Source: Limimaricola sp.
GTDB lineage: Bacteria > Pseudomonadota > Alphaproteobacteria > Rhodobacterales > Rhodobacteraceae
Direction: 5' to 3'
Assembly (NCBI RefSeq): GCF_016125575.1
Contig: NZ_WGLM01000004.1
Coordinates: 746,501-810,500, forward strand
Length of the DNA stretch: 64,000 nt
Shown: piece by piece, positions 54,214 to 62,428 of the stretch
How positions within the stretch are numbered: the stretch's first letter is position 1
How the letters are laid out: the number at the start of each line of letters is the position of its first letter
The notes under the pieces: model-generated
Told to the model about the DNA's origin: nothing
Database searches by the model: none
What the model saw: the letters and a program-made list of their open reading frames with translations, nothing else
Translations under genes and position numbers: made by a program

Positions 54214-56019
54214 ATGGCAGCTTATGACTATGAAACCCATGTCTACGACGCCATCGTCGTGGGCGCCGGCGGCTCGGGCCTGAGGGCCACGCTGGGGCTG
54301 GCAGAACAGGGCCTGCGCACCGCCTGCATCACCAAGGTCTTTCCGACCCGAAGCCACACCGTGGCCGCCCAAGGTGGCATCGCGGCCAGCCTGTCGAACA
54401 TGGGGCCCGACCACTGGCAGTGGCACATGTATGATACCGTCAAGGGGTCGGACTGGCTGGGCGACATGGACGCCATGGAATACCTCGTGCGCGAGGCACC
54501 CAAGGCGGTCTACGAGCTGGAACATTACGGCGTGCCCTTCAGCCGCACCGAAGAGGGCAAGATCTATCAGCGCCCCTTCGGCGGCCATACCACCGAGTTT
54601 GGCGAAGGCCCGCCGGTGCAGCGCACCTGCGCCGCCGCCGACCGGACCGGCCACGCCATCCTGCACACGCTTTACGGCCAGAGCCTCAAACAGCAGGCCG
54701 AGTTCTACATCGAGTATTTCGCCATCGACCTGATCATGTCTGACGATGGGCAGTGCCAGGGCGTGCTGGCGTGGAAACTCGATGACGGCACGCTGCACGT
54801 CTTCAACGCCAAGATGACGGTTCTGGCGACCGGTGGTTACGGCCGCGCGTTCTTCAGCGCGACCAGTGCGCATACCTGCACCGGCGACGGTGGCGGTATG
54901 GTGGCGCGCGCGGGCCTGCCGCTGCAGGACATGGAATTCGTCCAGTTCCACCCCACCGGCATCTACGGCGCGGGCTGCCTGATTACCGAAGGCGCGCGGG
55001 GCGAGGGCGGATACCTCACCAATTCCGAGGGCGAGCGGTTCATGGAACGCTACGCCCCCACCTACAAGGATCTTGCCAGCCGTGACGTGGTCAGCCGCTG
55101 CATGACGCTGGAAATTCGCGAAGGGCGCGGCGTGGGGCCAAACAAGGACCACATCCACCTGCACCTCAACCACCTGCCCAAGGAAACGCTGGACCTGCGC
55201 CTGCCCGGCATCTCGGAAAGCGCGCGCATCTTCGCCGGGGTGGATCTGACGAAGGAACCCATCCCCGTATTGCCGACGGTCCATTACAACATGGGCGGCA
55301 TCCCCACGAACTTCTGGGGCGAGGTCATCAACCCGACCGCCGACAACCCCGATGCTGTCGTGCCCGGCCTGATGGCCGTCGGCGAGGCGGGTTGCGCCAG
55401 CGTGCATGGGGCCAACCGCCTGGGCTCGAACAGCCTGATCGACCTTGTCGTGCTGGGCCGCGCCGCGGCGCTGCGGGCGGGCAAAGTGGTGGACCACGAG
55501 GCGCCCAACCCCGAACTGAACATGGCCTCTCTGCAAAAGGCGCTCGACCGGTTCGACGCGATGCGCCATGCCGACGGCGGCACCCCCACGGCCGAGTTGC
55601 GGCTGGAAATGCAGCGTACCATGCAGGCGGACGCGGCGGTTTTCCGCACCGACAAGACTCTGGCCGAAGGTGTCGAGAAGATGGAGCAGGTTGCCGGGAA
55701 GATGGGCGATCTGAAGGTCACCGACCGCAGCCTGATCTGGAACAGCGACCTGATGGAAACGCTGGAACTGGCCAACCTGATGCCCAACGCGCTGGCCACC
55801 ATGGTCAGCGCCGAGGCGCGCAAGGAAAGCCGCGGCGCCCACGCGCAGGAGGACTACCCCGATCGCGACGACAAGAACTGGCGCAAGCACAGCCTCGCAT
55901 GGGTCGACGGCGCCAAGGTGCGGCTGGACTATCGCCCCGTTCACCTTGATCCGCTGACCAAGGAAGAAGATGGCGGCATCGCGCTGAAGAAGATCGCCCC
56001 CAAGGCGCGCGTCTACTGA
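54214..56019 (+). CDS. sdhA: Succinate dehydrogenase flavoprotein subunit
   Basis: The protein is 601 residues from ATG 54214, preceded by GGAACGGAG; an upstream in-frame region only overlaps sdhD. The FAD-binding [17 protein letters not shown] is followed by [13 protein letters not shown], in which H48 is the covalent FAD attachment site. The substrate site has [21 protein letters not shown] and RDVVSR. The C-terminal SdhA domain ends with the R-KHSLAW region. It oxidises succinate to fumarate. The stop shares its last A with the next ATG, so the lipoprotein gene that follows may be translationally coupled. Confidence 0.98.
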   Translation: MAAYDYETHVYDAIVVGAGGSGLRATLGLAEQGLRTACITKVFPTRSHTVAAQGGIAASLSNMGPDHWQWHMYDTVKGSDWLGDMDAMEYLVREAPKAVYELEHYGVPFSRTEEGKIYQRPFGGHTTEFGEGPPVQRTCAAADRTGHAILHTLYGQSLKQQAEFYIEYFAIDLIMSDDGQCQGVLAWKLDDGTLHVFNAKMTVLATGGYGRAFFSATSAHTCTGDGGGMVARAGLPLQDMEFVQFHPTGIYGAGCLITEGARGEGGYLTNSEGERFMERYAPTYKDLASRDVVSRCMTLEIREGRGVGPNKDHIHLHLNHLPKETLDLRLPGISESARIFAGVDLTKEPIPVLPTVHYNMGGIPTNFWGEVINPTADNPDAVVPGLMAVGEAGCASVHGANRLGSNSLIDLVVLGRAAALRAGKVVDHEAPNPELNMASLQKALDRFDAMRHADGGTPTAELRLEMQRTMQADAAVFRTDKTLAEGVEKMEQVAGKMGDLKVTDRSLIWNSDLMETLELANLMPNALATMVSAEARKESRGAHAQEDYPDRDDKNWRKHSLAWVDGAKVRLDYRPVHLDPLTKEEDGGIALKKIAPKARVY

Positions 56020-56318
56020 TGCGGCGCGCGGGCCCCTTCGTGACGCTGGGCGCGTTGGGCCTGCTGGCGGGCTGCGCCCCGCCGCCGCCGCCCTCGCCCG
56101 AGCAGGCGGCGCAGGAATGCGAGGCGCGTGCGCGAGCGGCACAAGGGCCCACCGGGCGCGTCTCGATCGGGGTCAACAACCGCGGCAACAGCTACGTCGG
56201 CGGGGCCGTGGGCATCACCAGCGACTACCTGATGGGGCGTGATCCGCTGGCGGTCTACAACGCCTGCGTAATGAACCTGACCGGGCAGGCGCCCTACCGC
56301 CCTCCGGTCCTGCGTTGA
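56019..56318 (+). CDS. Small lipoprotein within the sdh operon
   Basis: The protein has 99 residues. A lipoprotein signal peptide with lipobox LLAG-C lies at residues 14-18, followed by a Pro-rich stretch (APPPPPSPEQAAQECEARAR) and a compact domain containing SIGVNNRGNSYVGGAVGITSDYLMGRDP. The C-terminal YNACVMNLTGQAPYRPP carries a second mature cysteine. The ATG overlaps the sdhA stop. The domain resembles small Rhodobacteraceae lipoproteins of unknown function. Its presence between sdhA and sdhB is unusual compared with enterobacterial operons. Confidence 0.85.
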   Translation: MRRAGPFVTLGALGLLAGCAPPPPPSPEQAAQECEARARAAQGPTGRVSIGVNNRGNSYVGGAVGITSDYLMGRDPLAVYNACVMNLTGQAPYRPPVLR

Positions 56319-56329
56319 GGGGAAGGGGA

Positions 56330-56671
56330 ATGAAGGCACCGGTTCTACTGATCGGCCTGATCGTGCCGCTTCTGGCAGGTTGCATGCAGGCGGCCGGGCG
56401 GGGCGCGGCCCCGCCGGCCGTGGTGGCCGAAGAGGCGACCAAGGCCGCGGCGCGCTCGGTCGTGGCGCCGCTGGTTGCGGCCCAGGTGCCCGAGACCGAG
56501 GCCGACGCGCTGACCAACTGCATCCTCGACAATGTCACGCCCTCGGAACTGACCAGCATCGCCGCGGCCGCCAGCGCCCCCAGCGTGGACCCCGCCACGG
56601 CCAACCTGATCTCGGGCGTACTGGCCCGGCCCGAAACGATTTCCTGCGCGACCGTCGCGCTGACCAAATGA
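56330..56671 (+). CDS. Second small lipoprotein within the sdh operon
   Basis: The protein is 113 residues from ATG 56330, preceded by GGGGAAGGGG; an in-frame ATG at 56315 overlaps the previous gene. The signal peptide MKAPVLLIGLIVPLLAG-C has a lipobox. The mature protein is Ala-rich and helical, with two cysteines (ALTNCILDNV and TISCATVAL) and a DNVTPSEL motif. No family name is recognised. It lies 11 bp after the first lipoprotein and 50 bp before sdhB. Confidence 0.83.
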   Translation: MKAPVLLIGLIVPLLAGCMQAAGRGAAPPAVVAEEATKAAARSVVAPLVAAQVPETEADALTNCILDNVTPSELTSIAAAASAPSVDPATANLISGVLARPETISCATVALTK

Positions 56672-56721
56672 CACCCATGCGCGGCCCGACGGCCGCCCAC
56701 CGCTGAACAAGGAGCCGGATC

Positions 56722-57501
56722 ATGGTTCAACTGACCCTTCCCAAGAACAGCAAGATCACCATCGGCAAAACGTGGCCGCGTCCCGAAGGTGCCAAGAGTG
56801 TGCGCAAGGTGCAGATCTACCGCTGGAACCCCGACGACGGGAAGAACCCGCGGCTCGACACCTATTTCATCGACATGGACAACTGTGGCCCGATGGTTCT
56901 GGACGCGCTGATCAAGATCAAGAACGAGATCGATCCAACGCTGACCTTCCGCCGGTCCTGCCGCGAAGGGATCTGCGGCTCTTGCGCGATGAACATCGAC
57001 GGGATCAACACGCTGGCCTGCATCTACGGGATGGACGAGATCAAGGGCGACATCAAGATTTACCCCCTGCCGCACATGCCGGTGGTGAAGGACCTGATCC
57101 CCGACCTGACCCATTTCTACGCCCAGCATGCCAGCATCATGCCGTGGCTGGAAACCAAGACGAACCGCCCGCAGAAGGAATGGCGCCAGTCGATCGAGGA
57201 CCGCGCCAAGCTGGACGGCCTTTATGAATGCGTGATGTGCGCCTCGTGCAGCACGTCCTGCCCCAGCTACTGGTGGAACTCGGACCGTTACCTTGGCCCC
57301 GCGGCACTGCTGCACGCCTATCGCTGGATCATCGACAGCCGCGATGAGGCGACGGGCGAGCGGTTGGACGATCTGGAGGATCCGTTCAAACTCTATCGCT
57401 GCCATACCATCATGAACTGCGCCAAGACCTGCCCAAAGGGCCTGAACCCTGCCAAGGCGATTGCGCATATCAAGCACATGATGGTCGATCGGCACGTCTG
57501 A
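56722..57501 (+). CDS. sdhB: Succinate dehydrogenase iron-sulfur subunit
   Basis: The protein has 259 residues. The [2Fe-2S] ligands are in [18 protein letters not shown] and NTLACIYGM. The [4Fe-4S] and [3Fe-4S] ligands are in [19 protein letters not shown] and [16 protein letters not shown]. The protein relays electrons from FAD to the quinone site. An AAGGAG ribosome-binding site precedes the ATG. It closes the sdh operon, separated from sdhA by two lipoprotein genes. Confidence 0.98.
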   Translation: MVQLTLPKNSKITIGKTWPRPEGAKSVRKVQIYRWNPDDGKNPRLDTYFIDMDNCGPMVLDALIKIKNEIDPTLTFRRSCREGICGSCAMNIDGINTLACIYGMDEIKGDIKIYPLPHMPVVKDLIPDLTHFYAQHASIMPWLETKTNRPQKEWRQSIEDRAKLDGLYECVMCASCSTSCPSYWWNSDRYLGPAALLHAYRWIIDSRDEATGERLDDLEDPFKLYRCHTIMNCAKTCPKGLNPAKAIAHIKHMMVDRHV

Positions 57502-57511
57502 GGCCGGGACG

Positions 57512-58696
57512 GTGCTGCGTGACCTCCTGATCCTCGGGGTCGCGGCGGCGGGACTGCTGGTGTTCCTGTCGCCGCCAATGCGGCGCTGGCAATTCTGGCG
57601 GGCCATGGTCACGCCGCTTGCCTCGATCATCGGCTCCGGCTTTCTGGTGTTGGGGCCAATCCTGAATGACAGCCTCGGCATCTGGGCGCCGCTGGCGATG
57701 GCGCTGTTGGCGGCGCTGGCCTATGCCTTTGGCGCGGCGATCCGCTACAATATCGGCGGCGGCGCGGACGGGTCCGGTCGGGCGGGTCGGGTGTTCGAGA
57801 CGGTGGCAGGATGGACGCTGGCGGCCTGCTACGTCATCTCGGTCGCCTATTACCTGAACCTTCTGGGCGCTTTCGCGGTGCGGCTAACGCCCTTCGACAG
57901 CCCGCTGGCCGCGCGGATCGTGACCAGCGCGGTCTACATCGTCATCCTCGGCGTCGGCTGGACCAAAGGTTTTGCAGCACTCGAGGCGATGGAGAAATAC
58001 GCGGTCAGCCTGAACCTTGCCGCGATCCTTGGCCTGCTGATCGGGCTGGCGCTGTTCTTCGGTGACAAGGTTACCGCCTCGGGTCCGGTGATTTCGTCCC
58101 CCAGCGTCGGGCCCTGGGCGGCGCTGACGCTGTTTTTCGGCATCCTGATCACCGTGCAGGGGTTCGAGACCTCGCGCTATCTGGGCGATGAATACGAGGC
58201 GGGCCTGCGTGTGCGCTCGATGCGCGCCGCGCAGATCGCTTCTGCGGCCATCTATCTCGTCTATGTGACGTTGCTGGTACTGTGCTTTGCCCCGGGCGCG
58301 GCCAAGCTGACCGAAACGGCCATCATCGGCATGACAAGCAACGTCTCGCCGGTTCTGCCTATCGTGCTGACGGCGGCCGCATTGGCCGCACAGTTCAGCG
58401 CCTCCGTTGCCGATACGACCGGGGCGGGCGGGCTGGTTTCGGAACGCTCCGGCGGTCTTGTGGGCAACCGGATGTCCTACGCGGTGCTGGTCGCGGCGGG
58501 GTTGGCGCTGACATGGACAGCGGATGTCTTTGCGATCATCTCCTATGCGTCGCGGGCCTTCGCGCTCTACTACGCGGTCGAGGCGGCGATTGCCGCCCTG
58601 GCGGCCCGGCGCGAAGGTGACCGCAGGATGTGGGCGTTCGCGGTTCTTTGCCTGTTGGGAATCGCGATTGCGGCCCTTGGCCGGCCGGTGGAATAG
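57512..58696 (+). CDS. Multi-spanning membrane permease, APC-like
   Basis: The protein has 394 residues and starts with GTG at 57512, 11 bp after sdhB. About ten to eleven transmembrane segments are visible. The first pair has PLASIIGSGFLVLGPILND, an unwound-helix type G-S-G motif as in APC-superfamily carriers. A later segment has FFGILITVQGFETSRYLGDEY, also typical of amino-acid/organic-cation transporters. I infer an APC-family transporter, substrate unknown. The gene converges with the lipoprotein gene at 58703. Confidence 0.72.
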   Translation: MLRDLLILGVAAAGLLVFLSPPMRRWQFWRAMVTPLASIIGSGFLVLGPILNDSLGIWAPLAMALLAALAYAFGAAIRYNIGGGADGSGRAGRVFETVAGWTLAACYVISVAYYLNLLGAFAVRLTPFDSPLAARIVTSAVYIVILGVGWTKGFAALEAMEKYAVSLNLAAILGLLIGLALFFGDKVTASGPVISSPSVGPWAALTLFFGILITVQGFETSRYLGDEYEAGLRVRSMRAAQIASAAIYLVYVTLLVLCFAPGAAKLTETAIIGMTSNVSPVLPIVLTAAALAAQFSASVADTTGAGGLVSERSGGLVGNRMSYAVLVAAGLALTWTADVFAIISYASRAFALYYAVEAAIAALAARREGDRRMWAFAVLCLLGIAIAALGRPVE

Positions 58697-58702
58697 CCGG
58701 TC

Positions 58703-59611
58703 TTAGGCCGGTGCGGGGCATGGGCAGGCCGTGGCCAGTTGCGGCGTCGCCACCGGTCCGCGCCACCAGTCCCGCAAATCAGCCACCAGTTCGGCCCGCG
58801 TCGCCCGGCGCCAGCCGTCGGGCGTGCCGGTGAAATAGGCAACAAGAGTCAGCTGCGACTTTCCAACTGCGGTTTCCAGCACGATATCTTCGGGCAGGAT
58901 CGTTTCACGGCCGTAGAGGTGCCGCGTGGGCAAGGCGAGATCGGGCAAGACCTGTCCTACCAACTCGGCGCAATAGACCGCATTGGGCGTGGCATTGTCG
59001 AAATGGAAATCGAACGCGCCGCCCAGCCTTTGCGCAAAACCCTCCGCCGCCGCGCGCCGGGCCGACCAACCCAGTTGGGGCCGCATGACCACTACGGCGT
59101 CGGTGTTCAGCACGACCTCTGCCGGCGACAGGTGCACCCCTTCGGCATCGGCCTCGATGAAAACCTGTCCGTCGCGGATCGCCTGATGCTGTGGCACAAT
59201 TCGCGGACTGGACCAGACGCCAAGCGCGCGCAACTGCGCCTCGGTGCCAAGATAGACGGCGACATGTGTAAAGCGGCCGGGCAAGAACCGGCTCGACAGT
59301 CGGCCGCGGTTCGACATGTCCAGAATGTCGAGCGGGCGGAGCGCATCCAGAATTGCTGCCTGGGCGTCGGGGACAGCCAGATATCCGGTGCGCACCGGGC
59401 TGTCATGGATCAGCCGGCCAATGGGTTCTGCAAGCGGATCGGTCAACGCGACGACGACGGGCGGGTAGACGGCCGGGCTGTCACAGCAATGCTCCAGCGG
59501 CGTGCCTGCCAGTGCGGGCGCGACGCTGCCCGCATCCTGCACCGGGGTGCAGGCCGCCAGCCCCGCCAGCAGCACCACGACAAGCGCAACGAAACGCCCG
59601 ATCATCCCCAT
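58703..59611 (-). CDS. Papain-like (YiiX/NlpC-P60-type) lipoprotein
   Basis: The protein is about 302 residues from ATG 59611, which has AGGGGG five bases upstream; ATG at 59605 is possible. The lipoprotein signal peptide ends LLAGLAA-C. The enzyme part has the permuted papain layout: a first strand with FTHVAVYLGTEAQLR (catalytic His candidate) and a later AVYCAELVGQVL (catalytic Cys candidate). This matches YiiX/YebB-like cysteine peptidases or amidases. It is probably anchored in the envelope and may act on peptides or cell-wall material, unproven. Confidence 0.75.
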   Translation of the reverse strand: MGMIGRFVALVVVLLAGLAACTPVQDAGSVAPALAGTPLEHCCDSPAVYPPVVVALTDPLAEPIGRLIHDSPVRTGYLAVPDAQAAILDALRPLDILDMSNRGRLSSRFLPGRFTHVAVYLGTEAQLRALGVWSSPRIVPQHQAIRDGQVFIEADAEGVHLSPAEVVLNTDAVVVMRPQLGWSARRAAAEGFAQRLGGAFDFHFDNATPNAVYCAELVGQVLPDLALPTRHLYGRETILPEDIVLETAVGKSQLTLVAYFTGTPDGWRRATRAELVADLRDWWRGPVATPQLATACPCPAPA

Positions 59612-59665
59612 GTCCCCCTCGCACCATTGCAGCGCAAGCGGCGGCACGGGGCAAGGGCGCGATGG

Positions 59666-60649
59666 TCAGGAATACCGCTCGACCGAGGCGGCCTGATCGT
59701 CGTTGTAGCGGTCGCCGTAGGCCCAGCCGACCGGCAGGATCTGCGCGATCTCGGCCATCATCTGCGCAGTCAGGTCAATCTCGTCGGCCCCGGCCCAGTC
59801 GCCCACATGCGCGGCGCTGCGGCTGCCGGGGATCGGCAGCAGGTGATCGCCCTGCGCCAGAAGCCAGGCCAGCGCCAGCGCGGGCGGGGTCAGGCCGTGA
59901 TCGGCGGCATAGGCACGGAACGCCATCAGGTGCGGCAGGTTCAGCGCCCAGTTCTCGGCCGAGAAGCGCGGGATGGCGCGGCGGAAATCGGTCTGCTGCA
60001 GCGTCTCGGGGCGGAACACCTCGCGCCCGAAGATGCCACGCGCCAGCGGCGAGAAGGGTACGAAGGCCACGCCAAGGCGCGCGCAATCCTGAATCAGGCC
60101 CAGTTCCGGGCCGCGCGACCACAGCGAATATTCGTTCTGCACCGCCGTGACGGGGTGTTCGGCATGGGCGCGGCGCAAGGTATAGGGCGCGATTTCCGAC
60201 AGGCCCCAGCCGCCGATCTTTCCCTCGGCGATCAGTCGACCCATCGTCTGGGCGACCTCCTCGATCGGGCGGGATTGCTCGTGCCGGTGGATGTAGAACA
60301 GGTCGACATGGCTAACGCCCAGCCGCCGGAGCGAACCTTCCAGTTCGGCCCGCAGGTAGGCTTCGGAATTGTCGATCCGGCGTACCTTGCCCGGCACGAT
60401 CCCGGCCTTTGTGGCAATCACCGGGCTGTGGCCGCGCAACGACAGCCAACGCCCGACAACGGTTTCCGACAGGCCCGCACCGTAGATGTTGGCGATGTCG
60501 AAGAAGGTGATGCCAAGGTCCCATGCGGCATCTAGCGCGGCAAGGCTGTCAGCCTCTGTCGTGGCGCCGAAAAGACCCCCGAAGGACAGACAACCAAAGC
60601 CGATAGCGGAAACGGTAGGCCCTTCGGCCCCAAGACGGCGGGTTTTCAT
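59666..60649 (-). CDS. Aldo/keto reductase
   Basis: The protein has 327 residues. The family pattern is complete: N-terminal GFGCLSFGG, catalytic Asp and Tyr in FFDIANIYGAGLSE, catalytic Lys in VIATKAGI, His in DLFYIHRHE, and cofactor-binding segments SPLARGIFG and LLPIPGSRS. It belongs to the AKR subfamily that reduces carbonyl substrates with NADPH; the substrate is not deducible. It lies 12 bp after the purine nucleoside phosphorylase gene and may be cotranscribed with it. Confidence 0.92.
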   Translation of the reverse strand: MKTRRLGAEGPTVSAIGFGCLSFGGLFGATTEADSLAALDAAWDLGITFFDIANIYGAGLSETVVGRWLSLRGHSPVIATKAGIVPGKVRRIDNSEAYLRAELEGSLRRLGVSHVDLFYIHRHEQSRPIEEVAQTMGRLIAEGKIGGWGLSEIAPYTLRRAHAEHPVTAVQNEYSLWSRGPELGLIQDCARLGVAFVPFSPLARGIFGREVFRPETLQQTDFRRAIPRFSAENWALNLPHLMAFRAYAADHGLTPPALALAWLLAQGDHLLPIPGSRSAAHVGDWAGADEIDLTAQMMAEIAQILPVGWAYGDRYNDDQAASVERYS

Positions 60650-60661
60650 CGTTTTCTCCGG

Positions 60662-61366
60662 TCAGGCAAAGGCGGCGGTCAAGGCGATTTCCACCATGTC
60701 GCCAAAGCTGCGTTCGCGCTGGTCGCTAGGCAGGGCCTCGTGTGTTTTCAGGTGGTCGCTGACCGTCAGCACCGCCAGCGCGCGTCGCTTGTAGCGGGCG
60801 GCGAGGATGTAAAGCTCGGCCGCCTCCATCTCGACGCCAAGAATGCCGTGCCGTTCCATCTCGGTGGTCAGATCGGGACGTTCGTCGTAAAAGACATCCG
60901 AGGAATAGATGCCGCCGACATGTGTCGTGACCCCGCGCGCCTTTGCCGCTGCGGCGGCGGCCGACAACAGGCCATAATCGGCGCAGGGGGCAAACGACAG
61001 CTCGCGGAAGATCCCGCGCGATGGAGTCGACATGGTCGAGGCGGTCATCGCGAGGATCACGTCGCGGATGCCGACATGGTCCTGCATCCCGCCGCAAGAG
61101 CCGATGCGGATCAGCGTCTGCGCGCCGTAATCGCGAATCAACTCGTTGGCGTAGATCGACAGCGAGGGCATCCCCATGCCAGAGCCCTGGATCGTCACGC
61201 GGTGGCCGTTCCACGTGCCGGTAAAGCCCAGCATCCCGCGCACCTCGTTCACGCAGACCGCGTCCTGTAGGAACGTCTGCGCCGCCCACCGGGCGCGATA
61301 GGGGTCGCCCGGCAGCAGTACCGTTTCGGCAATCTCGCCGGGTTTGGCCCCGATATGAACCGTCAT
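60662..61366 (-). CDS. deoD: Purine nucleoside phosphorylase, DeoD type
   Basis: The protein is 234 residues from ATG 61366, which has GGAGA nine bases upstream; ATG at 61381 would add five residues. Features are the phosphate-binding [12 protein letters not shown] and RIGSCGGMQ, and the substrate region [32 protein letters not shown] with conserved MEAAE. It cleaves purine nucleosides phosphorolytically to base and ribose-1-phosphate in the cytoplasm. It is divergent from the exported DUF4329 protein, with a 61-bp gap between starts. Confidence 0.94.
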   Translation of the reverse strand: MTVHIGAKPGEIAETVLLPGDPYRARWAAQTFLQDAVCVNEVRGMLGFTGTWNGHRVTIQGSGMGMPSLSIYANELIRDYGAQTLIRIGSCGGMQDHVGIRDVILAMTASTMSTPSRGIFRELSFAPCADYGLLSAAAAAAKARGVTTHVGGIYSSDVFYDERPDLTTEMERHGILGVEMEAAELYILAARYKRRALAVLTVSDHLKTHEALPSDQRERSFGDMVEIALTAAFA

Positions 61367-61427
61367 TCTTGGCGTCTCCATCTCGCTTCGCTAGGATCAC
61401 GGTTACAAGGTCACGACGGAGAAACCA

Positions 61428-61952
61428 ATGCGCATCGGCCCCGCGATTGCATGTCTGGTTCTTGCGGTCGTGCCTGCCGCCGGCCGTGCCCAGGACATGC
61501 GCGAGGCGGCGCTGGCCAAGGAAACGCTGCGCGCCCTGCAGGCCACGTCCTTTGCCAAGCATCGGGAATATTGCGGCTATATCGGTTTCGACCGCGACGG
61601 GCAGCTGCGCGCCACCGTCGCCGAACCCGGCACCAAGGCGGGGTGCGACATTCACCGCCCGCCCGGGTGGCGCCTGACGGCGTCATACCATACGCACGGG
61701 GCCTTCGACACCGACTATATCGGCGAGATTCCCAGCGATACCGATATCGAAAGCGACCGCGACCAGAACATCAACGGCTACGTCGCCACGCCGGGCGGCC
61801 GGTTCTGGTTCGTCGATACGGTGAAGATGGAGGTCCGCCAGATTTGCGGACCGGGGTGCCTGCCCGTCGCGCCGCACTTTTACAAGGCGGCGGACGGGCC
61901 GGTGGCGCAAAGCTATACCTACGCCGAACTCGTCAAACGAATGCAGGAATAG
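61428..61952 (+). CDS. Exported DUF4329-like protein
   Basis: The protein has 174 residues. A signal peptide (MRIGPAIACLVLAVVPAAGRA-Q) is followed by a domain with the DUF4329 arrangement: EYCGYIGFDRDGQLRATV, then SYHTHGAFDTDY, then SDTDIESDRDQNINGYVATPGGRFWFVD. The HTH with a downstream Asp resembles the JAB/MPN metal-binding layout, and peptidase activity is possible but unproven. Four cysteines may form disulfides. The stop lies 5 bp from the stop of the converging H-NS gene. Confidence 0.8.
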   Translation: MRIGPAIACLVLAVVPAAGRAQDMREAALAKETLRALQATSFAKHREYCGYIGFDRDGQLRATVAEPGTKAGCDIHRPPGWRLTASYHTHGAFDTDYIGEIPSDTDIESDRDQNINGYVATPGGRFWFVDTVKMEVRQICGPGCLPVAPHFYKAADGPVAQSYTYAELVKRMQE

Positions 61953-61956
61953 GGCT

Positions 61957-62289
61957 TCAGATTTCCATCGTGGAAATGTCGATGCCTTTCGCCTCGGCGT
62001 CCTTGATCCAGCCGGGTTTGCGCCCGCGGCCTGACCAGGTTTCCGCCGGATTCGCCGGATTGCGATAACGCGCCGGATTCTTCGCCCCGCTCGAGGCCGA
62101 TTTCGCCCGTCCGCGACCCGAAGCACCCGTCAATTCGGCCAAGGAAAAGCCGTGCGCGGCGGCAGCTTCTTCAGCAGCCTTCCGTGCCATTTCGCGTTCG
62201 CGCTGTGCAACCCTTACCAGCGCTTTATCGATGTCGACGCGGAGCGTTTCCAGCTCCCGGCGGGACATCGTGTCTAGATCAATGTTCAT
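61957..62289 (-). CDS. H-NS-family nucleoid protein (HvrA-like)
   Basis: The protein is 110 residues from ATG 62289 (MNIDLDTMSRRELETLRVDI); the frame is open 13 codons further without conservation. The N-terminal half is a coiled coil of the H-NS/HvrA type with many Glu, Arg and Ala residues (about 8-50). The C-terminal domain carries the DNA-binding core YRNPANPAETWSGRGRKPGWI, a near-perfect H-NS signature. HvrA regulates photosynthesis and nitrogen-fixation genes in Rhodobacter; here it could act on AT-rich promoters such as that of the neighbouring mutase gene, unproven. Confidence 0.93.
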   Translation of the reverse strand: MNIDLDTMSRRELETLRVDIDKALVRVAQREREMARKAAEEAAAAHGFSLAELTGASGRGRAKSASSGAKNPARYRNPANPAETWSGRGRKPGWIKDAEAKGIDISTMEI

Positions 62290-62428
62290 CCAACTCTCCA
62301 AAATGGTTGCCCGGTTTCTCTCGGACAACTCCGCGGTTCATGCGGTATCTAAACCGGCGGGAATGGCAATGGATACCGACGTATACTACACTAAAGTATA
62401 GGTCAATATGGGCTAATTCAATTTCGAT

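Noticed and set aside
54196-56142. 648-residue minus-strand frame opposite sdhA
   Set aside because: Antisense shadow of sdhA, whose FAD and substrate motifs are intact.
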